Source: Candidatus Parcubacteria bacterium (GTDB taxonomy: Bacteria > Patescibacteriota > Minisyncoccia > Phycocordibacterales > Phycocordibacteraceae). Taken from it: DNA of 40,245 nucleotides. A program made the translations under genes and the position numbers. Every line of letters starts with the position of its first letter. Position 1 is the first letter of the stretch. This document shows positions 30,283-36,510 of this stretch, one piece after another. The stretch is from positions 1 through 40,245 of the forward strand of contig JAKFXG010000030.1 in the NCBI GenBank assembly GCA_021731495.1, read 5' to 3'. Below the pieces are notes generated by a model that was not told where the DNA came from, ran no database searches, and saw only the letters and a list, made by a program, of their open reading frames with translations.

Positions 30283-30318
30283 GTGGCGCATCCTTCGCGG
30301 GATGCGCCACACGTTTTT
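30283..30318. terminator. Terminator after the HTH gene
   Basis: GTGGCGCATCC (30283-30293), a 6-nt loop, GGATGCGCCAC (30300-30310) is a perfect 11-bp stem. T-rich tracts lie on both sides (ACGTTTTTC on plus; TTGATTTTC on minus). The minus-strand HTH gene ends just beyond it. Confidence 0.8.
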
Positions 30319-30331
30319 CCGAAACCAAGGC

Positions 30332-30595
30332 TCAGTCTTCGAGGTCGTCTTCGAACCGTTGGAAGAGCGCCACCGCTTCCTCGTTCGTCTGTACCCCAAG
30401 GTTAGCGCGTATTATTTCGAAGGTCCTTTGCATCGATCTAACTTTCGCCAAGGAGGAAATCTCGCTCAGCGGTTTCCCCTCGGCAAACCATCCTAAATAC
30501 ATGAGATGAGATGGCAATAAGGTCTTCAGTCTCTTCAACTTTTCCCCCGCTTCGGCGGCCCCTGGAGCCGTATCGAACGGTAGGGATTTACTCAT
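30332..30595 (-). CDS. Small LuxR-type HTH-like protein
   Basis: This 87-residue protein starts at the ATG 30595 with GGAGGTGA ten bases upstream. Residues 28-80 resemble the LuxR/GerE helix-turn-helix: a first helix ending in GWFAEGKPLSEISSLAK, then a recognition-helix-like VRSMQRTFEIIRANLGVQTNEEAVALF. The G-x-[PS]-x2-EI and LGV-x-[TN]-x-EEAV patterns are those of the fold. There is no receiver domain, so it could be a small transcription factor. The HTH call rests on this pattern only. It is divergent from the methyltransferase gene. Confidence 0.6.
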   Translation of the reverse strand: MSKSLPFDTAPGAAEAGEKLKRLKTLLPSHLMYLGWFAEGKPLSEISSLAKVRSMQRTFEIIRANLGVQTNEEAVALFQRFEDDLED

Positions 30596-30661
30596 GTACG
30601 TCACCTCCACGATTGTTTTGTCCAAAAACATGATACCGTACTTTAGCGAAATACAAATACT

Positions 30662-31270
30662 ATGAATTTGAAAGAAACGTACAATCGCATAGCCGAGGAT
30701 TGGCACCGCGACCACTCGCATGATGACTGGTGGATAGAGGGTACCGACACGTTTATAAAAAAGCTTTTACCGAGCGCACATGTTCTTGATGTCGGTTGTG
30801 GTAGCGGCGTGAAGTCGAAATATCTTATCGCGCACGGGCTCAAGGTCACGGGTATCGACATCTCGGATAAACTGCTCGAGATAGCAAGACGCGAGGTGCC
30901 GGCGGGCGAGTTTAAAGTGTTCTCGATGACTAATCTTGACTCGATGCCAGAGACTTTTGATGGGGTTTTTGCACAAGCGTCGCTGCTTCATATTCCGAGA
31001 AAAGATGCGGGTAAGGTGGTAGGCAAAATGGCCGAGCGGGTTGTCCCGGGAGGGCTTCTCTATATCGCGGTAAAAGAAGTACGCACCGATAAGCCGGAGG
31101 AAGGGACTCTTAAGGAAGATGACTATGGGTATACATACGAACGATTCTTCAGTTATTTCACGCAACCGGAGCTGGAGAAATACATGACTGGTGCGGGGAT
31201 GGAAATCGTTTATACAGATCGCCATCAGACGGGTAAAACCGTGTGGCTTCAAATTATCGGGAATAAATGA
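30662..31270 (+). CDS. Class I SAM-dependent methyltransferase
   Basis: This 202-residue protein has the seven-strand Rossmann methyltransferase motifs. Motif I is VLDVGCGSGVKSKYL, motif II is VTGIDISDKLLEIARREV, motif III is MPETFDGVFAQASLLHIP, and post-motif VVPGGLLYIAVKE follows. Family resemblance is to the small-molecule and ubiquinone/menaquinone-like class (UbiE/COQ5 type). The substrate is not shown. It starts a short distance from the divergent HTH gene, which might regulate it, and ends just before tRNA-Ala. Confidence 0.92.
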   Translation: MNLKETYNRIAEDWHRDHSHDDWWIEGTDTFIKKLLPSAHVLDVGCGSGVKSKYLIAHGLKVTGIDISDKLLEIARREVPAGEFKVFSMTNLDSMPETFDGVFAQASLLHIPRKDAGKVVGKMAERVVPGGLLYIAVKEVRTDKPEEGTLKEDDYGYTYERFFSYFTQPELEKYMTGAGMEIVYTDRHQTGKTVWLQIIGNK

Positions 31271-31285
31271 TACTCTGATCTGTAA

Positions 31286-31358
31286 GGGCCCTTAGCTCAT
31301 CTGGTAGAGCGCCTCATTTGCAATGAGGAGGTAAGCGGTTCAAGTCCGCTAGGGTCCA
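31286..31358 (+). tRNA. tRNA-Ala (anticodon UGC)
   Basis: GGGCCCT (31286-31292) pairs with AGGGTCC (31351-31357), with the G3-U70 pair that marks tRNA-Ala. The anticodon arm CCTCA, loop TTTGCAA, TGAGG gives TGC. The T-loop is GTTCAAGTC. The CCA end is not encoded; ACAAAAG follows. The first palindrome of the downstream array begins inside its 3' end. Confidence 0.95.
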
Positions 31359-31669
31359 CAAAAGACACAATTAACCTGCCTTGCGGCAGGTTTTGTGCTT
31401 TTGTGGAAGCCGCAGCGATGGTCGGCTAGCAAGCCGACCCGCGAGGCGGGGTCGAGAAATTTTGTTTGTGACGACAAACAAAATATTCGTGACCACAAAT
31501 AACGACAGAAAACCTCCACTGCTGGAGGTTTTCTGCGTTGTGGATGGCGGAGGCATATTTTGCCAGCAGGCAAAATGTCGAGCCGGGGTCGCGGAAATTC
31601 AATTGCATCGGCAATTGAATTATCTGTGACCACAAAACCTGCCTTGCGGCAGGTTTTCTTAATTTGTGG
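31356..31669. repeat. R-S-R-S-R hairpin array after tRNA-Ala
   Basis: Three CCAC...GTGG hairpins (R) alternate with two double-hairpin units (S). R1 is 31356-31406 and R2 31493-31543 (both 51 nt); R3 is 31630-31669 (40 nt). S1 is 31407-31492 and S2 31544-31629, both 86 nt and aligned without gaps. In S1 the stems are GGTCGGCT-AGCA-AGCCGACC (31420-31439) and ATTTTGTTTGT-GACG-ACAAACAAAAT (31459-31484). In S2 they are ATTTTGCC-AGCA-GGCAAAAT and AATTCAATTGC-ATCG-GCAATTGAATT. Ten stem pairs differ between S1 and S2, and all remain paired. R1 and R3 share AACCTGCCTTGCGGCAGGTT. No open reading frame explains this region. Confidence 0.9.
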
Positions 31670-31716
31670 ACATTGTGGTACTGTCAGCACGGAAACATAT
31701 CGTTTGGAGGATTGCC

Positions 31717-32004
31717 ATGACCGATTTAAACTCGGCTCCTGTGCCTGAGGAGACCTATACCTTCTACCATCAATGCTTTTGCAAATGGTGTCGCAAAATC
31801 ATAAGTACCCCAATACAGAAGAAGGCGAGCGATATTGCTAGCAATAAGCGAGAGAGCGTTCTCGCCCAAATCAAGCAGGGCGCGAAGTTGCTTTGGCCCT
31901 ACGATCCAACCGAAGAGGAGGCCGCGGAGATTGCCGCCTCTGCCACATGTCCCAACGACCCAGAGCATAAATTGGAATTCATATGGGCTATAGGTGCGGC
32001 GTAA
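31717..32004 (+). CDS. Small Cys-rich unknown protein
   Basis: This 95-residue protein starts at 31717 with GGAGG seven bases upstream. Cys20, Cys22 and Cys25 lie in HQCFCKWCRK, and a second site, CPNDPEH (Cys78, His84), could complete a zinc-binding module. Between them is a helical, charged stretch (KKASDIASNKRESVLAQIKQGAKLLW). No family is recognised. The gene directly follows the R-S hairpin array and ends in its own terminator. Confidence 0.6.
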   Translation: MTDLNSAPVPEETYTFYHQCFCKWCRKIISTPIQKKASDIASNKRESVLAQIKQGAKLLWPYDPTEEEAAEIAASATCPNDPEHKLEFIWAIGAA

Positions 32005-32044
32005 TACCTCGTTTCTCTCAATGCCCTTATGTTCAACTCGCACT

Positions 32045-32077
32045 TGCCGTCCGATTTTCCGGGCGGCATTTTTCTTT
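32045..32077 (+). terminator. Rho-independent terminator
   Basis: TGCCGTCCG (32045-32053), a 6-nt loop, CGGGCGGCA (32060-32068) is a 9-bp stem with one G-T pair, followed by TTTTTCTTT. Confidence 0.85.
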
Positions 32078-32205
32078 CCCAAACAGGTTCCCGCGCCGCA
32101 CCACAAACGTAGCGATGGTGCGGGCTCACAGAGCATTGGCTTTGCGCTTCCAATTTAAGGAGGTGATACGCGAGCTCGCGAATCTCGGAATCTAGAAGAC
32201 CTTAG

Positions 32206-32276
32206 TCGGGCCGCCGGGAATCGAACCCGGTCTGCACGAACCCGAATCGTGCGTACTACCGGCATACTCCGGCCCG
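32206..32276 (-). tRNA. tRNA-Pro (anticodon CGG)
   Basis: On the minus strand CGGGCCG (32276-32270) pairs with CGGCCCG (32213-32207), and the discriminator A is at 32206. The anticodon arm CACGA, loop TTCGGGT, TCGTG gives CGG. The T-arm is CCGGG-TTCGATT-CCCGG. CCA is not encoded. Confidence 0.92.
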
Positions 32277-32438
32277 GTGCGCTCTGCAGATTCTCTCCCT
32301 ACAGGAGCAGTACACCTTGCGGATTTTTTTGTTTATATTCGTTCCAAAAAATACTCGCAAGGTCTTCGAATCCTGCACGCACGCCTCCCAGGCGTGCTAG
32401 AGCGCACGCACATGGAGACATGCTTGTGCGCTCTGCAG
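32277..32438. repeat. 149-bp palindrome-filled segment between copies of the tRNA-Val 3' end
   Basis: GTGCGCTCTGCAG occurs at 32277-32289 and at 32426-32438, where it is the 3' end of tRNA-Val. Between the copies are CCTTGCG.../...CGCAAGG (32315-32321 and 32356-32362) with an inner A/T stem, GCACGCCT-CCC-AGGCGTGC (32379-32397), and GAGCGCAC/GTGCGCTC (32400-32407 and 32426-32433). No gene is visible. The layout looks like a tiny element set into the tRNA end. Confidence 0.65.
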
Positions 32439-32500
32439 GATTCGAACCTGCGACCTTTCGCGTGTGAGGCGAACGCTCTAACCAACTGAGCTAAGAGCGC
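32427..32500 (-). tRNA. tRNA-Val (anticodon CAC)
   Basis: On the minus strand GCGCTCT (32500-32494) pairs with AGAGCGC (32434-32428); the discriminator A is at 32427. The anticodon arm TTCGC, loop CTCACAC, GCGAA gives CAC. The T-arm is GCAGG-TTCGAAT-CCTGC. CCA is not encoded. Confidence 0.93.
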
Positions 32501-32542
32501 GCTCAGAAACGATAGCAGATGACGGCTTGTTACGCACCACTT

Positions 32543-32613
32543 TCGGGCTACCGGGAATCGAACCCGGTCTACATGCACCCCATGCATGCGTACTGCCGGT
32601 ATACTATAGCCCG
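32543..32613 (-). tRNA. tRNA-Pro (anticodon GGG)
   Basis: On the minus strand CGGGCTA (32613-32607) pairs with TAGCCCG (32550-32544); the discriminator A is at 32543. The anticodon arm CATGC, loop ATGGGGT, GCATG gives GGG. It shares its T-arm with tRNA-Pro(CGG) at 32206. CCA is not encoded. Confidence 0.92.
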
Positions 32614-32658
32614 TTGTTTTTCTACTATATCGTACTTATGTTAACATCGCCGATGTTC

Positions 32659-32692
32659 GGGCCCTTAGCTCAGTTGGTAGAGCGCGTCATGA
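32659..32692 (+). pseudogene. 5' half of a tRNA (truncated copy)
   Basis: GGGCCCTTAGCTCA is followed by GTTGGTAGAGCGCGTCAT. The first 25 bases match tRNA-Ala(UGC) at 31286 except in the D-loop. The anticodon stem begins but no partner follows, and the complete tRNA-Ala(CGC) starts 16 bases later. A 7-bp palindrome AACATCG-C-CGATGTT (32643-32657) lies right before it. It is a tRNA fragment, not a working tRNA. Confidence 0.65.
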
Positions 32693-32707
32693 GTACCGGT
32701 AGAAATT

Positions 32708-32778
32708 GGGCCTATAGTAAAGTGGTATTACGCGTCATTCGCATTGACGAGGCTCGGGTTCGATTCCCGATAGGTCCA
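32708..32778 (+). tRNA. tRNA-Ala (anticodon CGC)
   Basis: GGGCCTA (32708-32714) pairs with TAGGTCC (32771-32777), again with the G3-U70 Ala signature. The anticodon arm CGTCA, loop TTCGCAT, TGACG gives CGC. The T-arm is CTCGGG-TTCGATT-CCCGA. The D-arm is short (GTAA/TTAC). CCA is not encoded. Confidence 0.88.
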
Positions 32779-32896
32779 CAAAATTAAAGAGCCGTAATCG
32801 GCGACTATAATTTTGTAGGATGTCGTAATTCTTATTACGGCCCCACCAGGCCAGAAAAAGCCGGATTAGTCCCCGGCTTTTTCTGTGCCTTGGTGG
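32778..32896 (+). repeat. Pseudoknot-like pairs and a 22-bp hairpin after tRNA-Ala(CGC)
   Basis: ACAAAATT (32778-32785) pairs with AATTTTGT (32809-32816), and GCCGTAAT (32791-32798) with ATTACGGC (32834-32841). The arms interleave, an H-type pseudoknot layout. ATTACG can instead pair locally with CGTAAT (32824-32829). Then a long hairpin follows: CCACC-AGGC plus CAGAAAAAGCCGG (32843-32864), an 8-nt loop, and CCGGCTTTTTCTG to GGTGG (32873-32896), 22 bp with two bulges. Its CCAC...GTGG ends match the R hairpins at 31356. Confidence 0.7.
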
Positions 32897-32994
32897 ACGT
32901 CGCAGGAGGAGTCGAACCGCGGTGGGGGATAACGCACTTTTCATTAAAACTTTCCTGATAGAGTCATCTCAGAAGATCACTATAGGGGGTTACC

Positions 32995-33315
32995 ATGGGC
33001 AAAAGGAAAGCGGGGGAAAACATTTTGCGCGGTACTATATCCGTAACGGTGTGTTTAGGGGAAGGCACCGATCTTACTAATGGCAGACCAGGTCGTTATG
33101 AAGTAAGTGGTATCTTTTGTAATCTGAAAACGTACGGGGAAGGGGCCCTCGTCTTTGATTTTGGGAGCGCCAGATTTACCGTCAGTTCCGTGGAGGAACC
33201 TCTCCCGGAACTAAAATCTGGGAAGAAGTACCGCCTCATACTCAAGACTCTTGGGAAGCACTCGCTCTTTCGAGACAAAAGACCTCGAGACGTACATCTG
33301 GTGGGCATCTATTGA
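32995..33315 (+). CDS. Small unknown beta-rich protein
   Basis: This 106-residue protein starts with MGKRKAGENILRG and has a GGGGG tract before the ATG. It alternates short strands: TISVTVCLGEG, GRYEVSGIFCNLKTYG, GALVFDFGSARFTVSSV and KKYRLILKTLG, ending in VHLVGIY. That is consistent with a small beta-barrel or OB/SH3-like fold, but no family is recognised. It ends in a strong terminator. Confidence 0.55.
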   Translation: MGKRKAGENILRGTISVTVCLGEGTDLTNGRPGRYEVSGIFCNLKTYGEGALVFDFGSARFTVSSVEEPLPELKSGKKYRLILKTLGKHSLFRDKRPRDVHLVGIY

Positions 33316-33332
33316 TGCCTATCATCCACCAG

Positions 33333-33362
33333 AAAAGCCGATGCTCCGCGCATCGGCTTTTT
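33333..33362 (+). terminator. Rho-independent terminator
   Basis: AAAAGCCGATGC (33333-33344), TCCGC, GCATCGGCTTTT (33350-33361) with a T run, a textbook terminator. Confidence 0.9.
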
Positions 33363-33495
33363 GACCTCTGTGCGTCCCAAAGAGCCATATAACCTGCCAT
33401 TTTATAGGGTATTGACAGTTCGACATAAAGGGCGTATACTTTACTGCGGAGGTTTGGAGAGATCTCCGAATCAATTTGACCATTGGGGACAAAAA

Positions 33496-33741
33496 ATGAA
33501 AGTTGCAATTGGACTCGGTCTTGCCTTCGTCGGCCTTTTTATTCTTGCCGGCGCCAGCGGCACTGCCGACATCGCTGCATTGCAGGCCGCCTCGGGCGGC
33601 ACTCGGGAGGCCGCTCACGAAGGGTCCTTCCTGAGTTTCTTCCTCATGATGATGCTTGGTCTGGCAGTCTTCCTCTTCGGGATCTTCTGCCTCCTGAGCC
33701 CGAGCAGTGAGCCGCCGTACCGCCGTTTTCAAAGGAGATAA
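33496..33741 (+). CDS. Small two-helix membrane protein
   Basis: This 81-residue protein starts at the ATG 33496, after a purine-rich GGGGACAAAAA. An N-terminal hydrophobic segment (VAIGLGLAFVGLFILAGASG) is followed by a polar loop (about 25-44) and a second segment (FLSFFLMMMLGLAVFLFGIFC). It ends with a basic tail (PPYRRFQRR). The layout is a membrane hairpin with cytoplasmic or exposed loop. It is not recognised. Its own terminator follows. Confidence 0.65.
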   Translation: MKVAIGLGLAFVGLFILAGASGTADIAALQAASGGTREAAHEGSFLSFFLMMMLGLAVFLFGIFCLLSPSSEPPYRRFQRR

Positions 33742-33756
33742 CAGACCTAGGGACGT

Positions 33757-33785
33757 AACCCCGGACTCATGAAGAGTCCGGGGTT
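33757..33785 (+). terminator. Stem-loop terminator
   Basis: AACCCCGGACTC (33757-33768), ATGAA, GAGTCCGGGGTT (33774-33785), a perfect 12-bp stem followed by CCACTTTTCC. Confidence 0.75.
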
Positions 33786-33874
33786 CCACTTTTCCATAGA
33801 AATTTTTGTAGAAACAACATTTTTGTGTATAGTAAAAACAGATAGTGCAACAAACGAAATGAGAGGAGGGTCGC

Positions 33875-34018
33875 GTGAACCACACGCAAAGCCAGGACGA
33901 TAGTGCTCCGGCACAACGGATGTGTCCACGGCGGAAAAGAAACTGCTACTGGATTCTTGGCATTATGGCCATGAACGCTGTGGCGATAATAATACTCGCC
34001 AAAATTTTCTTCCATTAA
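33875..34018 (+). CDS. Very small single-pass membrane protein
   Basis: This 47-residue protein begins with GTG at 33875, seven bases after GAGGAGG. The first half is polar and basic (MNHTQSQDDSAPAQRMCPRR) with Cys pairs (MCPRRKRNCYW). The second half is hydrophobic (ILGIMAMNAVAIIILAKIFF). It looks like a small anchored protein. A purine-rich ribosome binding site and a terminator support it as a real gene. Confidence 0.5.
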   Translation: MNHTQSQDDSAPAQRMCPRRKRNCYWILGIMAMNAVAIIILAKIFFH

Positions 34019-34041
34019 TGTCTTAATGATCTTTAAAGTAG

Positions 34042-34064
34042 AGCCCCGGCTAATGGCCGGGGCT
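34042..34064 (+). terminator. Stem-loop terminator
   Basis: AGCCCCGGC (34042-34050), TAATG, GCCGGGGCT (34056-34064), then TACTCTTTATT. Confidence 0.75.
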
Positions 34065-34075
34065 TACTCTTTATT

Positions 34076-34110
34076 GAAGGCAGGTTCCGCCTCTGGCGGG
34101 ACCTGCCTTC
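34076..34110. repeat. Palindromic element
   Basis: GAAGGCAGGT-T-CCGCC (34076-34091), TCT, GGCGG-G-ACCTGCCTTC (34095-34110) pairs over 16 bases including one G-T. It lies between two genes that end here and has no T run. Its GGCAGGT/ACCTGCC arms resemble those of R1 and R3 after tRNA-Ala. Confidence 0.65.
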
Positions 34111-34137
34111 AACTCACTGTTACGGTTACGCGTCGGA

Positions 34138-34389
34138 CTACTTCAAATGCGCTGAGACGAGCTTTGTCATCTCGAACATTGTGACTTCTCCTTTACCGCC
34201 GAAGATGGCCTTCAATTTGTCATCCGCGAGGATATTTCTCTTGTTCTGAGGATTCTGAAGGTTGTTCTTCTTGATGTACACCCAAAGCTGTTTGACTACT
34301 TCGGTCCTCGGCATCGGGCCTGCGCCAACGACCGCCTCCAGTTCAGGAGAAAGCGTGAGAGGTTTCGATAGAGCTGAATTTATTGCCAT
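34138..34389 (-). CDS. SWIB/MDM2-domain protein
   Basis: This 83-residue protein is a single SWIB domain: SKPLTLSPELEAVVG, PRTEVVKQLWVYIKKNNLQNPQNKRNI, then DDKLKAIFGGKGEVTMFEM and the closing helix LVSAHLK. SWIB domains in bacteria are known mainly from chlamydiae and, as I remember, CPR; they are linked to DNA compaction or topoisomerase fusions, but the free-standing role is unclear. TACAAT lies ten bases before the ATG. Confidence 0.92.
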   Translation of the reverse strand: MAINSALSKPLTLSPELEAVVGAGPMPRTEVVKQLWVYIKKNNLQNPQNKRNILADDKLKAIFGGKGEVTMFEMTKLVSAHLK

Positions 34390-34561
34390 AATGAATGTGA
34401 TTGTATTAATACTAACCTGACGTATCCAGTATATAGCACAGGCAAGCCAGATAGCGAGCCCCCTTCAGGGGATTGCGCTTTTGTGGATATATCTCATACT
34501 GGTTTCAGACACAGTCAGTGCGTTGCAATTCCGCAACGCACCTTTCCATGGGGAGGACGGA

Positions 34562-35017
34562 ATGTCGGTCGTTCACACAGCACTTCCTGAATCCGATTCT
34601 CCTCTTTGGAGAATCGGGCTCTACCATTGCAAGCGGGTTGCTCGGCTTCAAGTTGGCAATCGTCTTGCTGCCAAAGACACCGCAGAGCGTTTGGACAATC
34701 TTCTTCTGCTTGCCGGTTTTTCCGTTATTCGTTCCGCTATTCGTAGGAGAGCCCCCTCCGCTCAAGGGGACTTCGATACGTATTCGAAGGAGAGCGAGCA
34801 CGGCTATACCCACAAGGTCTCGATTGGTCAATCCTCAATCGTCTTTCACACCTACCCGGAGTGGGGGACGGTAACTATCAGCATCGAAACCTGCGGCGAT
34901 CTCGCCTACTGTCGAAACGCGATGCATAAACTCGTTGATTCCTCGAAATTGTTTTTCGGGGCGGTGGAGTTTATCGTGGTGGAGGCACCAGCCCTTCCGC
35001 TGGTATACCGAAAATAA
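34562..35017 (+). CDS. S-adenosylmethionine decarboxylase-like protein
   Basis: This 151-residue protein has the C-terminal signature of SpeH-type AdoMet decarboxylases: QSSIVFHTYPEWG followed by TISIETCGD. Ser91, His96 and Cys111 keep the spacing of the known pyruvoyl-forming Ser63, His68 and Cys83 of the Thermotoga enzyme (5 and 15 residues apart). But the usual E-S-H cleavage site is Q-S-S here, so autoprocessing may be altered. The N-terminal 50 residues do not match the family. Polyamine synthesis is the expected role if active. GGGGAGG precedes the ATG. No other polyamine genes are in the window. Confidence 0.6.
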   Translation: MSVVHTALPESDSPLWRIGLYHCKRVARLQVGNRLAAKDTAERLDNLLLLAGFSVIRSAIRRRAPSAQGDFDTYSKESEHGYTHKVSIGQSSIVFHTYPEWGTVTISIETCGDLAYCRNAMHKLVDSSKLFFGAVEFIVVEAPALPLVYRK

Positions 35018-35049
35018 TACCCATGCACGGTCACGGTCTACAGCAAAGA

Positions 35050-35084
35050 AAGGGACGCAAGCAATTGCGTCCCTTATTGTTTTA
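35050..35084 (+). terminator. Rho-independent terminator
   Basis: AAGGGACGCAA (35050-35060), GCAA, TTGCGTCCCTT (35065-35075), then ATTGTTTTA. It separates the AdoMet-decarboxylase-like gene from the atp operon. Confidence 0.88.
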
Positions 35085-35109
35085 CTGGCACTGACTTGTT
35101 TGTTATTGT
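35082..35109 (+). promoter_or_regulatory. Promoter of the atp operon (leaderless atpB)
   Basis: TTTACT (about 35081-35086) and TATTGT (35104-35109) are 17 bases apart. The -10 ends seven bases before the atpB ATG. The -35 overlaps the T run of the preceding terminator. Confidence 0.4.
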
Positions 35110-35116
35110 GGAAAAT

Positions 35117-35863
35117 ATGCACGAAGGCATCTCAGTCGTCCTCAAGGCGGAGCAGCTAGGCTCCGTTTTCGGTTTTCCCATCACCAACTCGCTCATCATG
35201 GCATGGGTCGTGATGGCGCTTCTCATCGGCCTTGCCTTTTTCTTCGGCCGCTCGCTCGCGCTCGTCCCTGGGAAGCTTCAGGCTGGCGTTGAATGGGCTT
35301 TCGAGGGCGTGCTCGCGTACATGACTGAGGTATTGGGGAGTGAGGCGCTCGCTCACCGTTTCTTTCCTCTTGTCGTTTCAGTCTTTCTCTTCATCGCCTT
35401 CATTAACGAACTTGAGTTTTTCCCCGGCATTGGCTCAATTGGCATCATGCACGGCTCAGAGTTCCTGCCTATTCTGCGCGCGCCGACCACGGATCTCAAC
35501 TTCACGCTCGCGCTCGCTTTGATAGCCTTCTTTGTTATCGAGATCACCGGCATCGCGACTCTCGGTTTTTTCAAATATGCCAAAAAATATGTTAATCTGA
35601 CTTCGCCGATCGGATTTGTCGTTGGGCTCATTGAGCTCATAAGCAATCTTGGTCGGCTCATCTCATTCTCATTTCGTCTTTTCGGAAATATTTTCGCGGG
35701 TGAAGTGTTGGTCCTTGTCGCCACATTTTTTCTGCCCTATATTCTCCCGGCGCCTCTGATGGGATTTGAAATGTTCATCGGCCTCGTGCAGGCACTCGTT
35801 TTCTCGATGCTGATATTGTTCTTTGTAAAGTTGGCAATTATGGACCCACACGAGGCACACTAG
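35117..35863 (+). CDS. atpB: ATP synthase F0 subunit a
   Basis: This 248-residue polytopic protein forms the proton half-channels beside the c-ring. Signatures are LNFTLALALIAFFVIEITGI, then GFVVGLIELISNLGRLISFSFRLFGNIFAGEVLVL with the essential Arg in SFRLFGN, and a final FVKLAI. The C-terminal helix GLVQALVFSMLILFFV is typical. The start ATG at 35117 is chosen because the frame before it has no ribosome binding site and TATTGT lies seven bases upstream. It heads the operon atpB-E-F-H-A-G-(unknown)-D. Confidence 0.95.
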   Translation: MHEGISVVLKAEQLGSVFGFPITNSLIMAWVVMALLIGLAFFFGRSLALVPGKLQAGVEWAFEGVLAYMTEVLGSEALAHRFFPLVVSVFLFIAFINELEFFPGIGSIGIMHGSEFLPILRAPTTDLNFTLALALIAFFVIEITGIATLGFFKYAKKYVNLTSPIGFVVGLIELISNLGRLISFSFRLFGNIFAGEVLVLVATFFLPYILPAPLMGFEMFIGLVQALVFSMLILFFVKLAIMDPHEAH

Positions 35864-36281
<418 letters not shown>

Positions 36282-36283
<2 letters not shown>

Positions 36284-36507
36284 AAAATCAAAGAGCACAG
36301 CGACTATGATTTTCTTAACCCCAGCCCCACTTTCGCGTGACGCTATGGAACTAAATCGAAATCATGGCGGATACGTGATTGATGTATCGGCGACGCTGCC
36401 CCGAATAGGGGCGGGCTATTCGCCCGCGCGTCGCCCCGACAATTCTCCTGCGAAAGTGGAGCGGGGTGTAAGAGACTCTAACCTCATTTCATTCGTTAAC
36501 AGTCTCT
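36282..36507. repeat. Highly structured atpE-atpF spacer
   Basis: Four inverted-repeat systems fill the 227-bp spacer. AGAAAATCA (36282-36290) pairs with TGATTTTCT (36307-36315). CCACTTTCGC (36327-36336) pairs with GCGAAAGTGG (36450-36459) and encloses a three-way junction: GGCGACGC/GCGTCGCC (36389-36396, 36428-36435), CCCC-GAATA-GGGG (36399-36411) and CGGGC-TATTC-GCCCG (36412-36426). AGAGACT (36471-36477) pairs with AGTCTCT (36501-36507). A short open frame here has no ribosome binding site and looks spurious. Confidence 0.8.
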
Positions 36508-36510
36508 AAC

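Noticed and set aside
31356-31669. CRISPR array
   Set aside because: The recurring units are hairpins with differing arms, the 'spacers' align with each other over their full length, and no cas gene is nearby.
32110-32195. A 26-codon frame before the tRNA-Pro gene with an internal AAGGAGGTGAT
   Set aside because: The Shine-Dalgarno-like tract lies inside the frame and no start codon follows at a usable distance, so neither a gene nor a ribosome site is supported.
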